The notes under the pieces were generated by a model, which saw only the letters and a list, made by a program, of their open reading frames with translations, did not search any database and had not been told where the DNA came from. DNA of 64,000 nucleotides from Tubulanus polymorphus (Eukaryota > Nemertea > Palaeonemertea > Tubulaniformes > Tubulanidae): assembly GCF_964204645.1 (NCBI RefSeq), contig NC_134030.1, positions 11,096,278-11,160,277 on the forward strand. Reading direction: 5' to 3'. A program made the position numbers and the translations under genes. Positions 26,219 through 38,800 of this stretch are shown piece after piece (position 1 is the stretch's first letter; every line of letters begins with the position of its first letter).

Positions 26219-26792
26219 AAAAAAAACAGTTATTAGCGAAAGGGATTGAAAATGAAGAAAAGATGTTCTCGATCAAAGATGTTCCAAATAGAAATACTGT
26301 ATTTTTATCATTCGAGTATTTTCCACAGAAAACTGGAAAAATAAAAAGGAGTGATCATTGTTTTGAATTGAATTCTAACGATCGTAGAACAAACGGAGGA
26401 AACTTGATTAGGCCGAAAATGGAGTCGGATATAGCAAAAAATGTTTAGGATAAAACCATGTCGGAGGGTTAATAGTAGATAATCGATTTCGTACTACGTA
26501 TGTATCAATGTATGTTTATATCATCAATATATGTACCGGAATACATATACATTCAAGAAAAATTAACAAAAATCTATTTATTCATATCCATTCAAAAGTT
26601 CACTTCCGTCATTTTTTCATATACATGTACATATTTACAAGACGAATAGAACAAATTTATTGTCGTGTGTAGACGGCGTATTGATCACAAGACATCGGAC
26701 AGGTCAATAAATCAATATTTTAGGAACGGTGTATCGTAAATTTCCCGCGATTGCCGAAGGCAGATGATCCAGGGTAATCCGGCAGAGGAATC

Positions 26793-27749
26793 ATGAATTC
26801 GTCCAGTCTTGACATTGGCCGACCATTTAGCAGCTACATTATTCTTATGTCATTAGAACGAAGCACTGGTACCACCCGTATATTCACATTGGTAATCTTG
26901 ATAGTATTTTTCTGTTTGGGTATCTTTGGAAACACAGCGTCGTTCGTGGTGATGATAATCAGCAGATTCAGGCATCTATCCTACGCTAACTATCTCATCG
27001 TTTTGTCAGTCAATGATCTCGTATTTTGTTTGAATTCAACATGTCTTCCTGTATTACAATTCGTTCTATTTCGAATCAGCGATCAGCCAATATTGGTGAT
27101 TAATTCGCGTTCAGCTTGCCAAATACTAGAATTTGTGATCGCATTCGCAGGCTATAACAGTTCGTGGTTGATAGTTGCTTTGTCTCTTGAAAGGGTTGTT
27201 ATTGTGCTGTCTCCATTCACAGGGCGGTCGTTATGTAACCCGAAATGTTCGAGACTTGTTATATGCACGATTCTTTTCGTGAATGGATTCACTGCATATC
27301 ATTTTAACATCGTACAGATGCAGTTTTCTAACATACTGGGAGGATGTTACTTGACGACAAATGACCAAAACGTAAATTATTTCTTTTTTGTTATATATGT
27401 CTACGTTGTACCAATGGCTTTAATATTCTTATCCAATTCCATTATCATAATTCGATTATTTTGGAAACGGAAAATCGTTTGTTCCGATGATAAATCGAGA
27501 AAGGCGAAACGAACGACGGTAATGCTCGTCACCGTTTCTCTAACATTTGCAACATTAACGATGCCGTCGACAATTGCCACTCTTATACCTACATCGAATT
27601 CTACACTAAAGTTCATACATTATAACATATTTTCTCAGATTGCTTCTTGTAACTATATCATCAATTTCTACTTATACATATTCCTGGGAAGGGAAATTCG
27701 AACGTTTTTCTTGAAAAACTTTTTCCGTTGTCGAAGAAATAGATTTTGA
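26793..27749 (+). CDS. Intronless orphan class A GPCR
   Basis: A single exon encodes 318 residues with seven hydrophobic segments. Seen: GN in TM1 (46-47), LSVND in TM2 (71-75), paired cysteines at 109 and 185 for the TM3-ECL2 disulphide, N-terminal glycosylation site NSS, and a basic C-terminus. The TM3 motif is ERV (133-135) instead of DRY, TM6 lacks CWxP (it reads TLTMPST), and TM7 reads NFYLY in place of NPxxY. Such divergent, single-exon rhodopsin-type receptors form large lineage-specific families in lophotrochozoans, often peptide or chemosensory receptors; the ligand cannot be read from the sequence. It starts 574 bp after the end of the transporter on the same strand, with an in-frame ATG that gives a normal-length extracellular N-terminus. 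Confidence 0.8.
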   Translation: MNSSSLDIGRPFSSYIILMSLERSTGTTRIFTLVILIVFFCLGIFGNTASFVVMIISRFRHLSYANYLIVLSVNDLVFCLNSTCLPVLQFVLFRISDQPILVINSRSACQILEFVIAFAGYNSSWLIVALSLERVVIVLSPFTGRSLCNPKCSRLVICTILFVNGFTAYHFNIVQMQFSNILGGCYLTTNDQNVNYFFFVIYVYVVPMALIFLSNSIIIIRLFWKRKIVCSDDKSRKAKRTTVMLVTVSLTFATLTMPSTIATLIPTSNSTLKFIHYNIFSQIASCNYIINFYLYIFLGREIRTFFLKNFFRCRRNRF

Positions 27750-29871
27750 AATGAATTTTTCGATGAAAAAGAGATGCGAAGTTTTTGAATGAAAATCCAT
27801 GCAGGATCTGCCATCGTTAGGCGAAAACCAAAATATATATACTAGATGTTGTGGGCTGGTCAGACGTTAATTGTTGCTCCATCGGAATCAAAATTAATAG
27901 TGTCGTCGGTGTAGTACTTGTGAAAGGTGCAAATGATGGTGACGACCATGATGATGATAGGCCTATGATTTATTTTCAAGTAAAATTTTTACAAAATTAA
28001 TGAATAAGGAAATGCATTTTAAAGATGTAATAATATTAAACCATTATATCACAAGAATTGTAGAATCGTAAGCTTCAGTCGCTTCAATATTTTGCTGCTC
28101 TTCTGATTATGCGTGTTCCTTCATAAGGACTCTGTGCCACCAGCTATCCCATTAGATGGCGCGCGTATCAGTGCGACAACCCTGTCAAAATCTAGTTCAC
28201 TCCTCTTGATCTTTAGGTTCATATATAAGGTGGATTTACTAATCATCATTCGAAGAATTTGAGAAATTATGGATCGATTTTAAATGAATCTGAGAAGAAA
28301 TCCGGGAGTTGTTGTCTGAATGTACACTATCGAACCTGGTGGATACTCGCTTGCCACAGTCGAACGTATAGAGTCCCCATTCGGTCAGATTACACATACG
28401 TATAGTTCGTCAACTACACTTTTGGCTATTTACCCGTTGATGCTAGGATTAAGTACAAGATTATGCTGCTGAAATTGAATGTTGATGAACTAATTCCTTG
28501 AAATCTACTTTTCTCCTATTAGAGGCTACCGAAGTATATTCGCACATGTATATAGGAAAATATCGAGACCCCCCAAAATATCGAGATCTCCCAATAATAT
28601 TCATAACGAACACACAAAATTCGTCGATCGGGCATTTCAGCGAAATACATGAAGTTCCAAAACGTACGTTTTAAAGGGAGAGCAGAGAGCAAAACAATCC
28701 TTCGAAGTAGCATAAAACGGATATAAAGTCATTGTATTCAGGGGCGGAACCAAGGAGGATATAGGGATGCGCACCTCCTAAAATACGCTACCCGGAAAAA
28801 TGGAAAATATTTAACCTATACCAGTCTGAAACAAGTTTGAATGCACTGTTCCGTGCATTTTCAAAATGAGTTAATGCTTTCCGTAGAGCTTTCTTTGGTG
28901 GGCTCCCCTTTCAATCATATGATATGCCCTAGTGTGGGAGTGCACCCCTCCAAGAATCAGACCCTAGATCCGCCTCTGTGTATCAGCCTCCGTCGAAGAT
29001 TAGTCTGTAGGTCTGTGGAGTATCTGAATACAGCAAAAACCTCCAAGAACGAGTCTCAATACTTAACAAATAGACTATAGCTTATGCGAATTTTCATCTA
29101 TCACAGTAACGTAGATACAAATGTATGTATACAATACGTGAACGTCAGAAATAACCGACCCTTCATCCTATATTATATCCCTGTTGACCCGTCACAATAA
29201 TCTGACGTATTTTGCAATAACCTTCGCGCATTATGGAATCGTCTAAACGGTTTTATTCTAAGTTTATTCATTGTCAATTGATTAATTCCGTTACAAGTAC
29301 TCAACTAAATATAATCTAAGGAGTTGACATTATCCGTGGACTGTACATGCACTGCAGATATAGTCATCCTAGTCATCCTTGTTACGTACGCAGACTTTGG
29401 ATCATTCTCATCATATTCAAACGTATACAATATATAGCTCATGCGCCTCGAGCGTACTTACACGCGAAGCTAATTCGAGAAGGCACATTTCCGAACATTT
29501 CGTTGTCGTCGATTTACATCGCATTATGTTCGTTAGGATAACCTAATAACCGTTCTGCGAAATGATTGAAATGACGAATCAAACTTAGCATAACTCTATC
29601 ATAAACAAAGAGTATTTCTTTCAAAAGTTATTTGGTTGATTTTCTACTGTGTGCATCTGAACACTAACGGCACACAAGCAAATACTGCGGACGCAAAATC
29701 TTTGACTCTAAGTATCTAGTTTGATGTTTTTCGATGCAGCGCAAAGTACGTGCGCTCTCGTGTGCGGAGAACTCGTTAAAGCTGATAATTACTTTTATCA
29801 GACCCTCTTCTTTGCGATATGTTATACACGGATTACCGCAAGTGTCATAATTGTTTCTTTCTAAGTGGCAT
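27750..29871. other. Gene-free region between the GPCR and the ENPP gene
   Basis: No exon is supported. It contains a hAT-like MITE at 28739-28978 and, at its right end, the probable 3' UTR of the minus-strand ENPP gene. The run near 28555-28590 has a small local repeat (ATCGAGACC / ATCGAGATC). Confidence 0.4.
28739..28978. mobile_element. hAT-like MITE fragment
   Basis: The left end CAGGGGCGGAACCAAGG is answered at the right by CCTAGATCCGCCTCTG, whose complement begins CAGAGGCGGATCTAGG. CAGGGGCGG-type ends are common for hAT-derived MITEs. The flanks share only TGTAT, so an intact 8-bp duplication is not established. No coding sequence. Confidence 0.5.
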
Positions 29872-32800
29872 TTAGAACGTTCGTGGTTGGTACAAAGTAC
29901 CAATTGCTACCAACAAGACGGCACCGACTAACAAACACACCGATATTATTATTGTCTTAATCGTTGGCAAATTTAAAATGGGCTTTATGGACACCGATGA
30001 ACCATTGTTTGGTAAGCACGATATATCGAGCAGTTGACACATCAAATTGTACACATCAACGGAATGCAGTTCACTGAGAACAACGCCTTCCTGTATATCT
30101 GAAAGGAAACGAAATAATAAGTTGATACGAAATTCTAGAATCCGTCTAGTGTAAAATACGATTCATAGCATTACCTGGGCCACGTGTTAATACAAGCCCG
30201 TTCATTGATTGATGAAGTATATCATAACCACAAGCAGCTTTTAACGAATGATGTGCTTTGCTACTCTGAAATAGAAACCCAACATCGTGTTTGATTACTG
30301 TGCGTACATATTTTGAAGCGGTCAATGGCGTGATCAGAAATGTAGAGGATAACATAAAATCCATTGACATCATTAAAATCTGCGTGTCAGTCGCCAATTT
30401 CAAAATTAAACCAATGGATGATAGTTGCGTCACTTAGGGTTCGGACGATAGACCCAAGTCCTCCGTTTTTATATTTCCAAATTTTGTTTTTTTCAGCAGT
30501 CAATTTCATAAATAGCCTAAATAGAGTTCAAGAAAACGCCCCTTTCTCGTATTTCAAAGGTTAAGACTATTCTAAGGACTTTCAAGCAATTTCAGGGATT
30601 CAGAAATGCTCATATGCCTTCGTCGATCGGCGGATACAGTGCGAAATTTACGGCATATACGTAGTTCCATACTCATGGGCAACTAGTCCTATATACACTA
30701 AGATATCCATATGTGGATTAAGAACAGTATTTCGACAGTAGGCAACATGTTTAGAGGCTACATTTAGCTATGATGGTTGATAATATCTTGGCAAAACGAT
30801 TATCAACTGAGGCATTTTTAATGTCGAAACAGAAAACTTCGATTATGAGTTATTCATTAGTGTTTTGTTCTCTCATCAGACCAATAAACGAATCATTAAC
30901 CACAATTCAACATGCCTCGGTATTTGCATAGATGTACCAGCCGGGATCAGCAGTGACCATAATTGGTGCCATACGCGCGTTATGACGCACGCGCTCATAA
31001 TTCCATCTGGCGGGAATCTCGGATTTATCATAAACGGTCATATTTGGGTGTTTCCCTTTCAACGATCCAATTATCTAGAAGAAGAGAAAAAAGAATCGAA
31101 ATAAGCCGAGGTACACATTAAAAAAGCAAACTAAAAAACAAAAACGTTGGAAGCACATCCCAAGATGAACAAAGATGAATACAGATAATGATCAATATAT
31201 TTTTGGTATATGGAGTATATGGAATAATTACAATGGGATACCGGCAACACCAGATGGCGCAAGAGAACACTATAAATTCGTAGTGAAATTTAACAATGAA
31301 ATTTGACCTTGAATTTTAGGCTTCCAAATCCGAAAGTTATCAAACGAGCTGTCGAAAGATTCCCTTTCTCACTCAGTTTATGGTATTGATTTCATTGAAA
31401 ATTGATTTACTAACCACAAAATGTAATCAAAATGAAGAATTTGCAGCGTGGTGACCCAGTGTCACTAAATAGCGATCCATGCGGATTATCGCTGAATCCT
31501 CGCTTCCCTCAGTAGCGTTAATGGTATCCCATTGAACATAAACTGATATTGAAGTGGTAGAAATATAATTTCAACGAATGACTAATATGGGCTAATGAGG
31601 ACTCTACGTTCAACCGAGGTAACCGAGGATCCGCTTGAAGGAAGCGCGTTTGCTAGACTGCTTGTTTTAAACGTTGTTCATCCTTTGGGTGTGACTACGA
31701 GAAATGGTAGACATACAGATCTAGGATAAAAGATGACAGCTTTGTTTCTCCTAATCGATCGGGTCATTTTGTAAAAAATGCAATTAAATTTGTAGTCAGT
31801 TCATTTTTTAGCTGCCAGGTCTGTCATTGTTGGCTTGAAAATGATTTAGAAAAAATGTAAGTGTACAGGTAAGATAGGTGGCTGGTCGGGTGAACTTTTA
31901 AGATAGCAGAAAGGAGAAACAGGCTTCAATTTTTTAGCCTTTTCTGAAAACTTCATTGTCCACTGACCTTGCCCATTTCTCCATGCTTCGGCCATATTTG
32001 GATAAATGCACCCTCTGGTGTTATGTACCGAATGACCAGATGGAGGTTTGGTATATAATTGGTAAGAACGATCGTCTGTTTTATGGTAGCCATGCCATGG
32101 TTACCTAGCAGTAGTATATTGAGACCATGTCGCTGTGTGGAGGAATTTACTCTGGCTACGACTGATCGAAGTATATCATCTATAGAACGAACTGTGGCGT
32201 TCATTTCAGAGGAAAAAATACCGTACCTTCGCTCGGCGTTGTACACCTGAGATATTCGGATACCTACGTAAGAACAAAGTTGTATAGCTAAATGGACGTT
32301 TTATTTTACTATACACGTATGAATTCGACAACGGGATACAAACATCGGGCCAGATATTAATCGCAGTTGTTAACCGCATGGCATTGAGATAAACTCATAT
32401 CTGGAATATCAAGTCAATATATCGTATTGATTCTTATGGTCACTGTTCACCTAACGCTTTGAAATTGAAATTGAATTTGCAAATACTTTTTCTTCAGAAA
32501 TCTCTGTACATTGCTGTAGTGAACGGAAGAAAAGGGAACTTCGAAGAAACAGGTGAGTACCAAACAACATATTTACACGAAAAATCAGCTGCACCCGAAA
32601 GAAGAGTCCGGACGCTTGAATTGATATTGTGCCGTAGTTCTTTAATTGTCTGCGGGTGTGAAGATAATGAGCAGTATTTCGGACCGGGTGTCTTCGTTTG
32701 TTCTTCACAATCGTACCAATTGTAAAGCAACCCTCGTCGACTCTGTAATAGAATTAATTCGTACTAGTTGACTATTTTCCGACGTGAAAATAATATTTGA

Positions 32801-35800
32801 GCAAATGTTTGAATGGAATGTAAAATCATTTGGCGACGATACGAGAAAAACTGATTAGTTTATGAATATGAATTGCTAGTTTCCACGGGCGTATTCTGGT
32901 GTAGGAATTATACCAATTCCGGATCAAAAATTCTCGACCCGTTTTTTATCGGGTTAAAGGATTAATATGCTATAAATTTTTGAATAGGGCTAGGTTTCAT
33001 GGTTTACATTATTCCAGACTAAACGACCCAACCAGAAGAGTTGAATCGGTAAAGACACATTGAAAGCTGCCATTGAAAAAATAGTAATACTAAAAGTAAT
33101 CCAATTTCGACAGCAACCTCTCCCCGTGATACAACGTTCAAAGGCGCTTGCAATTGAATTGGTACTATTATCCCCAGCCTATAACTCTATCTACAACCAT
33201 GTAACAGCTATCTCTCCCTGAGGAGAAGTAACATCCGAGCAGCTGCTAGGCGCTCTGGAGTCATCTACCTGACAATTGTACTCATTCTCCTGAGTGCAAC
33301 AAACGCATTTACCCGTCAAACACGGTTATTTCTTACGCATAATTTTCGATGCATTGTCTTTTCATTTATATGTGAATGAATGAATGAACATTTTATTTTT
33401 CGAATATAATTTACAGCATAGTGTACTAAAGCATAATAATACAAAAAACAGTAAATTAGACTTGGAGGGGTCTGTAGAAACTAAGAAATAGTTTATATAA
33501 AACAGGTCCCTCAAAAAAGAAAAGCGAAGAAGATAAAAAAGAGAAAATGCAATAAAAAACACGCTTACAGTCAACCCTTAACACACAAAATGGACACATA
33601 ATAAACTATGATAACAGTTTGATTAAGATATAATCATTTAATAAGCTAGATGTTTTCTGTAATACTTCAATAACTATAATTTCAGTTTGAACTAGACGAT
33701 AACTATAATGTAATCAAGCGTAAAGTTGTTTTCTATAATTTCTCAGAAAATGTTTTGAATTATCCAGGTTTTTTAGATTGTGACTGAAGTTGTTCCAAAG
33801 TAGATGGCCGGATATTTTTACTGAAAATTTTCTTCTTTGACTATTGTAAGAGAAAGTGTTCGTAAATCTTGACGTCACCGAGTATCATGACACTGTGAAT
33901 TTGAACATTTTGGCTCCAATAATTTTCGAATGATTTTGGTAATTCAGAGTGGACAAATTTGTAGATACAAGTACCTAGCTGAAGTTTATTAATATCTTTG
34001 AGCTTGAGGACATTGAACTGTTTGCATATGGTCAGTGTGCGCCAAATAACGGGAATTAGAAATTAGCCAATAATACAGTAATTTACATATTGATCAGTTC
34101 AAACAGCAATGGCATACTTTTTTGTAGAAAACTCATCTAAAGCCAAATACCTTCGTGAATTCAAGAAGGGATTCCCTATGAATCATATCTAGATTTACCT
34201 AAGGAGGTACGCGCAAGGCTTGCAAGGTTTAGATGTTCTGTTAGTCGAAACTGGACGCTGGGCCAGACCTAAGATACCTTATAATAATCGTATTTGCAGA
34301 TGTTGCAATCTGAATGAAATTGAGGACGAGTACCATTTTGCTTATGTCCTGTATACTCTGGCTTAAGACTAAGCTATATATCGAGAACCTACTAGACAAA
34401 TCCGAACAAAGAAAAATTCATCCACTTAATTTCCAGTAGAGTAAACTATACAATCTTTCCACTTTTCTTAGGAAAGCCTTTGATATCCGTCTTCGACTAT
34501 TAAATGGGTAATCTGACTATATACAGTGTGACCACATAGATATATGCCATATATGTGTGTCACAAATCTATGTAGAAAGGCTTTCAATTACCTTTGGTAT
34601 ATTATGTATTCAATGTATTTATATACTTGAATTATCTTCATGTATCCGCCATACAGTATTACATTATGTAATCGTGTTGTATCATGAAAAATTTTATATT
34701 TTTTGATATAATAAACTAATAATGATAGTAATATAACAAAAAAGCACGGGACCTAAAAATGAGTCTTGGGCTACTCCAGTTTTAACGGTACATAATGAAT
34801 ATTTATAATTTTGAATTTGAATGAACTGTTTTCTATTCTGCAAATAGTTTTCAAACCAAATGTTCGAGACGCCTCTTATTCCATAAAAACATATTTTCTT
34901 CATAATTCTCTTAATTTAGAAGCAATATCTTAGAATATTATTTGTGTGAGTACCATCCTGCGTGCCGCGGATCGTCGAAACTCTGATAACTCGGCCGTGG
35001 AGACCGGGTCCCTGAATTATGGAGAGAACACATAGATGAACAGGAAGTAAATACATACCGGTATAGACTTGTGTGAAAAAAAATATATGCCTTGTGCGGA
35101 AGAAGACTTCTGACATAAACTACTGTATTGATACTAGCAAAAATTCATAAAGTCTTTATGGATTTTTTGACGCCTTATAAAACGTTACCATTATGAAACC
35201 TTAACAATGCTAACCATTCAGCGTCATTTTACAAACGACAACCGTAAATCGATGTGCAAAACGTCACAGGTTTATGTGTACACATACAAGCTATTTGGCA
35301 AAATATTATTGATAAAGATGTAGAATGGCTCCCTGTGATTATATAATGACCTCTATTTGAACGTCGGAATGTTATAATGCATTGAATATCATGAGAAGAC
35401 GTATTGTAATAGTAAATGATGTATGATTATATCAGGAGCGGCAGGCATAAATAGAAATGATAAGTAAATCGGATTATTCGCTTAAATGGCGGATGTATAC
35501 ACGATTTGGAATTCTGATATAAAAGTCAGACCCTGTCATGGGGATGCTAGTGGAATGACGAAGCTATCTACGATCTGTGTAGGGCCGGCGTGAATTTCAT
35601 CGGCGGCTACAAGCGGTCTATATAAAAACGTGTAAACATATAATTTCAATATTCAAATGTTTTAGAAAATATGTTCGATATTAGGGGTATGCAGGTTTCA
35701 TGAGATTAGCAATTTATAATAGCATAGCTGTCATATACGGCTCCGCGTCCACTGATGGCATGTGTATAAGGTGACAATTCAATTCAATACTTTATTGATC

Positions 35801-38800
35801 CTTATTACATTGAAATTCCGGGATAAAATTCCCAAATTCAATAAAGTTACAAATTTTAAACTAAGAAAATACAAAATACAAGACACACGGGTAATTCATA
35901 CAGATTTACATGAATAAGTTATTTAAATGACAATGTCTACTTCAACCCAGACTCAAGTCTAGGATATCGAGTGACAGCCAAACCGGCTGGCTACACGATA
36001 TGCTCGAAGTCATGATGAAGCAGACATCAGAAGAGCTCTTTCTTCAACCATGGAGGCAATGAAGTTGCAGACCAGCTTAGAGGCAAAAGTGAATCGAAGT
36101 CGGTCACAAGTTGACAGTTTTTTTTAAAATTAGACCAGTCGAAGACTGTATCATCTACCCAATCGCCAAATCTCATAATTCCCCAAATTTCTTAAAACTT
36201 CGATTTCAAATTTGCAATTCCACATTAGCTTATCCCAGAAATTCTACATTTTTTCGCAGGCGTCAAATAATTTATTAAAGTTAATTTTCTTGTTGATACT
36301 TATAGTGGTATTACATCGTTTCATTAGATGGCGCATGTGTCTTGCTGACTTCAACATGCCTCAATTGATTTTAAGATTCGGCATGCAAAAATTATTTACA
36401 GCATTGACACAGCATTGAATTAATTAGCGTCTCACTCTACTTTCTCATGTCGCCACTCATTTAACGTCTTAAGGCAACTGGATTCAGGGTAGCGGTTTAA
36501 ATAATCAACACAAATGTTACTCACACAATTATCACATAGCATATTACATTTTTGATACATTTGACTTGCTTATTACCATTTTAAAGGTATTCTTGATACA
36601 CAATGGAACTCGTCGCCTATATATGATTCGAATCAATTTTCCTTAACCATAGATTTTACTTTCTTTATACATAATCATACAAAATAACATGACAAATTCT
36701 CCACGAATCGTACAAGGACATTATACGTGGTTGAAAACAGTCTAAGTTAATATGAATACAGATGACTACTACTATCGTTTGATTTTTGGTTTGTTTTTGT
36801 AGAGAAGAACAGAAAATGGTGCGAATCTAGAGAGGGTGGAACTTATTTGAATGCGTTGGATGGCGACTGCGAACGCCGCAGATGCGAAGCCCCACGAGTA
36901 GGTTTGGGGGTCCTCCCCCAAAAAAATCTTGAAAATCGAAACGTTTTAGATTCATTTCTGGGCAAATTTTAATGAATATTTCATATAAAATGTTACTAAA
37001 AAAATTGTAATTAATCCTCAAATCCTCATAAAACATCTATAGAATCCCCGAAATGTAATTCAAAAGAATACTATTATGAAAATGTTATTAAAGAAATATG
37101 AAAAATGTTTTTTTAATTCGTCAACTGAGTTACTGTGTGAGCCTAGTGTCCGCCATATGTGTTTCTTTAAACATTATAAACAACGGACTGCCAGCGAGTC
37201 GCTGGTCAGTGTGAACTTTTAATTATAACTGACTTTTAACGAGAATGAAATCGAAAATTGATTATTTTGTCTGCACAAATGTTCATATTTGTAATACATC
37301 CCTTGAATGATGTAAAACAACTAAAACTATGAGTGACCCGATAAGATACGCTACAAACTTGGTGAGAGCCTGGGTTTCATCGGAAGTTTTTCATTTTCAT
37401 CATACGGACCAATCAGGACAAAAGTATGAGGCCAGTCAAAAATGAGGCCAGTCAAAATTTGAGGCCAGTCAGTGCCAGTAACTGACGAAACAAAGTTTAC
37501 CGACTGACATGATTTTTAATGATTTCACGATAGGATTCCTAAGTAGCTTACATCTTCACTCGATCGTTTTGCGCTAAAAAAAAAACGCTAAAACTTTTTG
37601 AATTCTCGCGCAAGAAAACAAAATATTTTTGTTTTCTCGCGCGAGAATTCAAAAAGTTTGGTTTTCTCGTGCGAGAAAACCAAAAACGGGCCAATGTGAA
37701 ATTTTTTTTATCGTCGCTTTTGCCGTACAGAAAATTTTTTTAGTATGGCCCGAATCAGCCACCATAGTAGGAACATCACGCGTGTATCATTTGTTTGTGA
37801 CGTCATTTATATGTTAATGAAAAAAAAATGATAGCTCCGAGAATCCCCAAAATTGTCGTGCAATGTGGAGCGTTGAATCGCATGTTTTATCATGCGATGC
37901 TACCGGAAAAAAACATTGCAACCTATCGTAAATTACTAACATATGACCTTTAAACAACATAGAGTCATGTTATTTATCATAGATGAACAGTTTTACACGA
38001 GTTGTCATTGAGCCTTCATTCCGTTACGTTGATGTTTGTTTAAAAACTTCGGCGGAATTGACAGAATAATACACCTGTAGATTAGGGGCAGCTGGGTTTT
38101 ATGTCAATCGGATTAATCGTAATTAACTAAATTTAGTAGATTCGATAAAGTAGATTGTCATAGAAGTATGACTGCTTTGAATAATGAATATTACTATTGT
38201 TACAACTCCCAGCATTTTTTACTATTCCAGCGGCGCAAATGTCGAAACAACGGTGCCGTGTTGGGTTTATTGGTCTAATCGATTTTCAACTGATGGATTC
38301 AATTATTCTTGGCTCCTCGATAGTAGTATGTACCCCAAAACACTACTCTCAATCACTTTACCTACTTACTGCCAATACATCTAAACAACAAAATGTAAAT
38401 GGATTGGGCATTGTACTCACCTGTTTTATTGCAGTGACCCAAAACGGTTCAACACCACTTTTCCACCACGACGCTTGGACGGGTTTCGAGCGGATTCGCG
38501 CGGATTGATTTTCGTAAACGTAATGCATATCAAAACTTGTATCGTAAACAACGTCACCAACAAATCCATGTGTTTCGGGATAAACACCTAGAAAAAATAG
38601 AATATTTTCGTTGAAATTTAATGATGTAATGGCGATGATTATCCAAGGGAAAATATATGATGTTCAAAATCTAAGTTCAAAGGATTAAAATCTTGCTTTC
38701 GTATCCAGAACAACAACAAAAAACTGACGAGCATTTCTGTGATATGTTTTCATCTTTCTTATCCTGTCAGTCATATAGACGGCACGACGTGAGCATAATG

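Noticed and set aside
32340-32420. Minus-strand NIWPDVCIPL as the missing ENPP WPG exon
   Set aside because: A TGA lies between the nearest acceptor and the motif, phase does not fit exon 2, and there is no donor after it.
32501-32554. Plus-strand 54-nt segment with good acceptor and donor signals
   Set aside because: No neighbouring plus-strand exons and no domain; it lies in an intron of the minus-strand ENPP gene.
33130-33330. Minus-strand cysteine-rich frame (CLTGKCVCCTQ)
   Set aside because: A stop lies just upstream with no acceptor between, and there is no matching phase in the ENPP gene.
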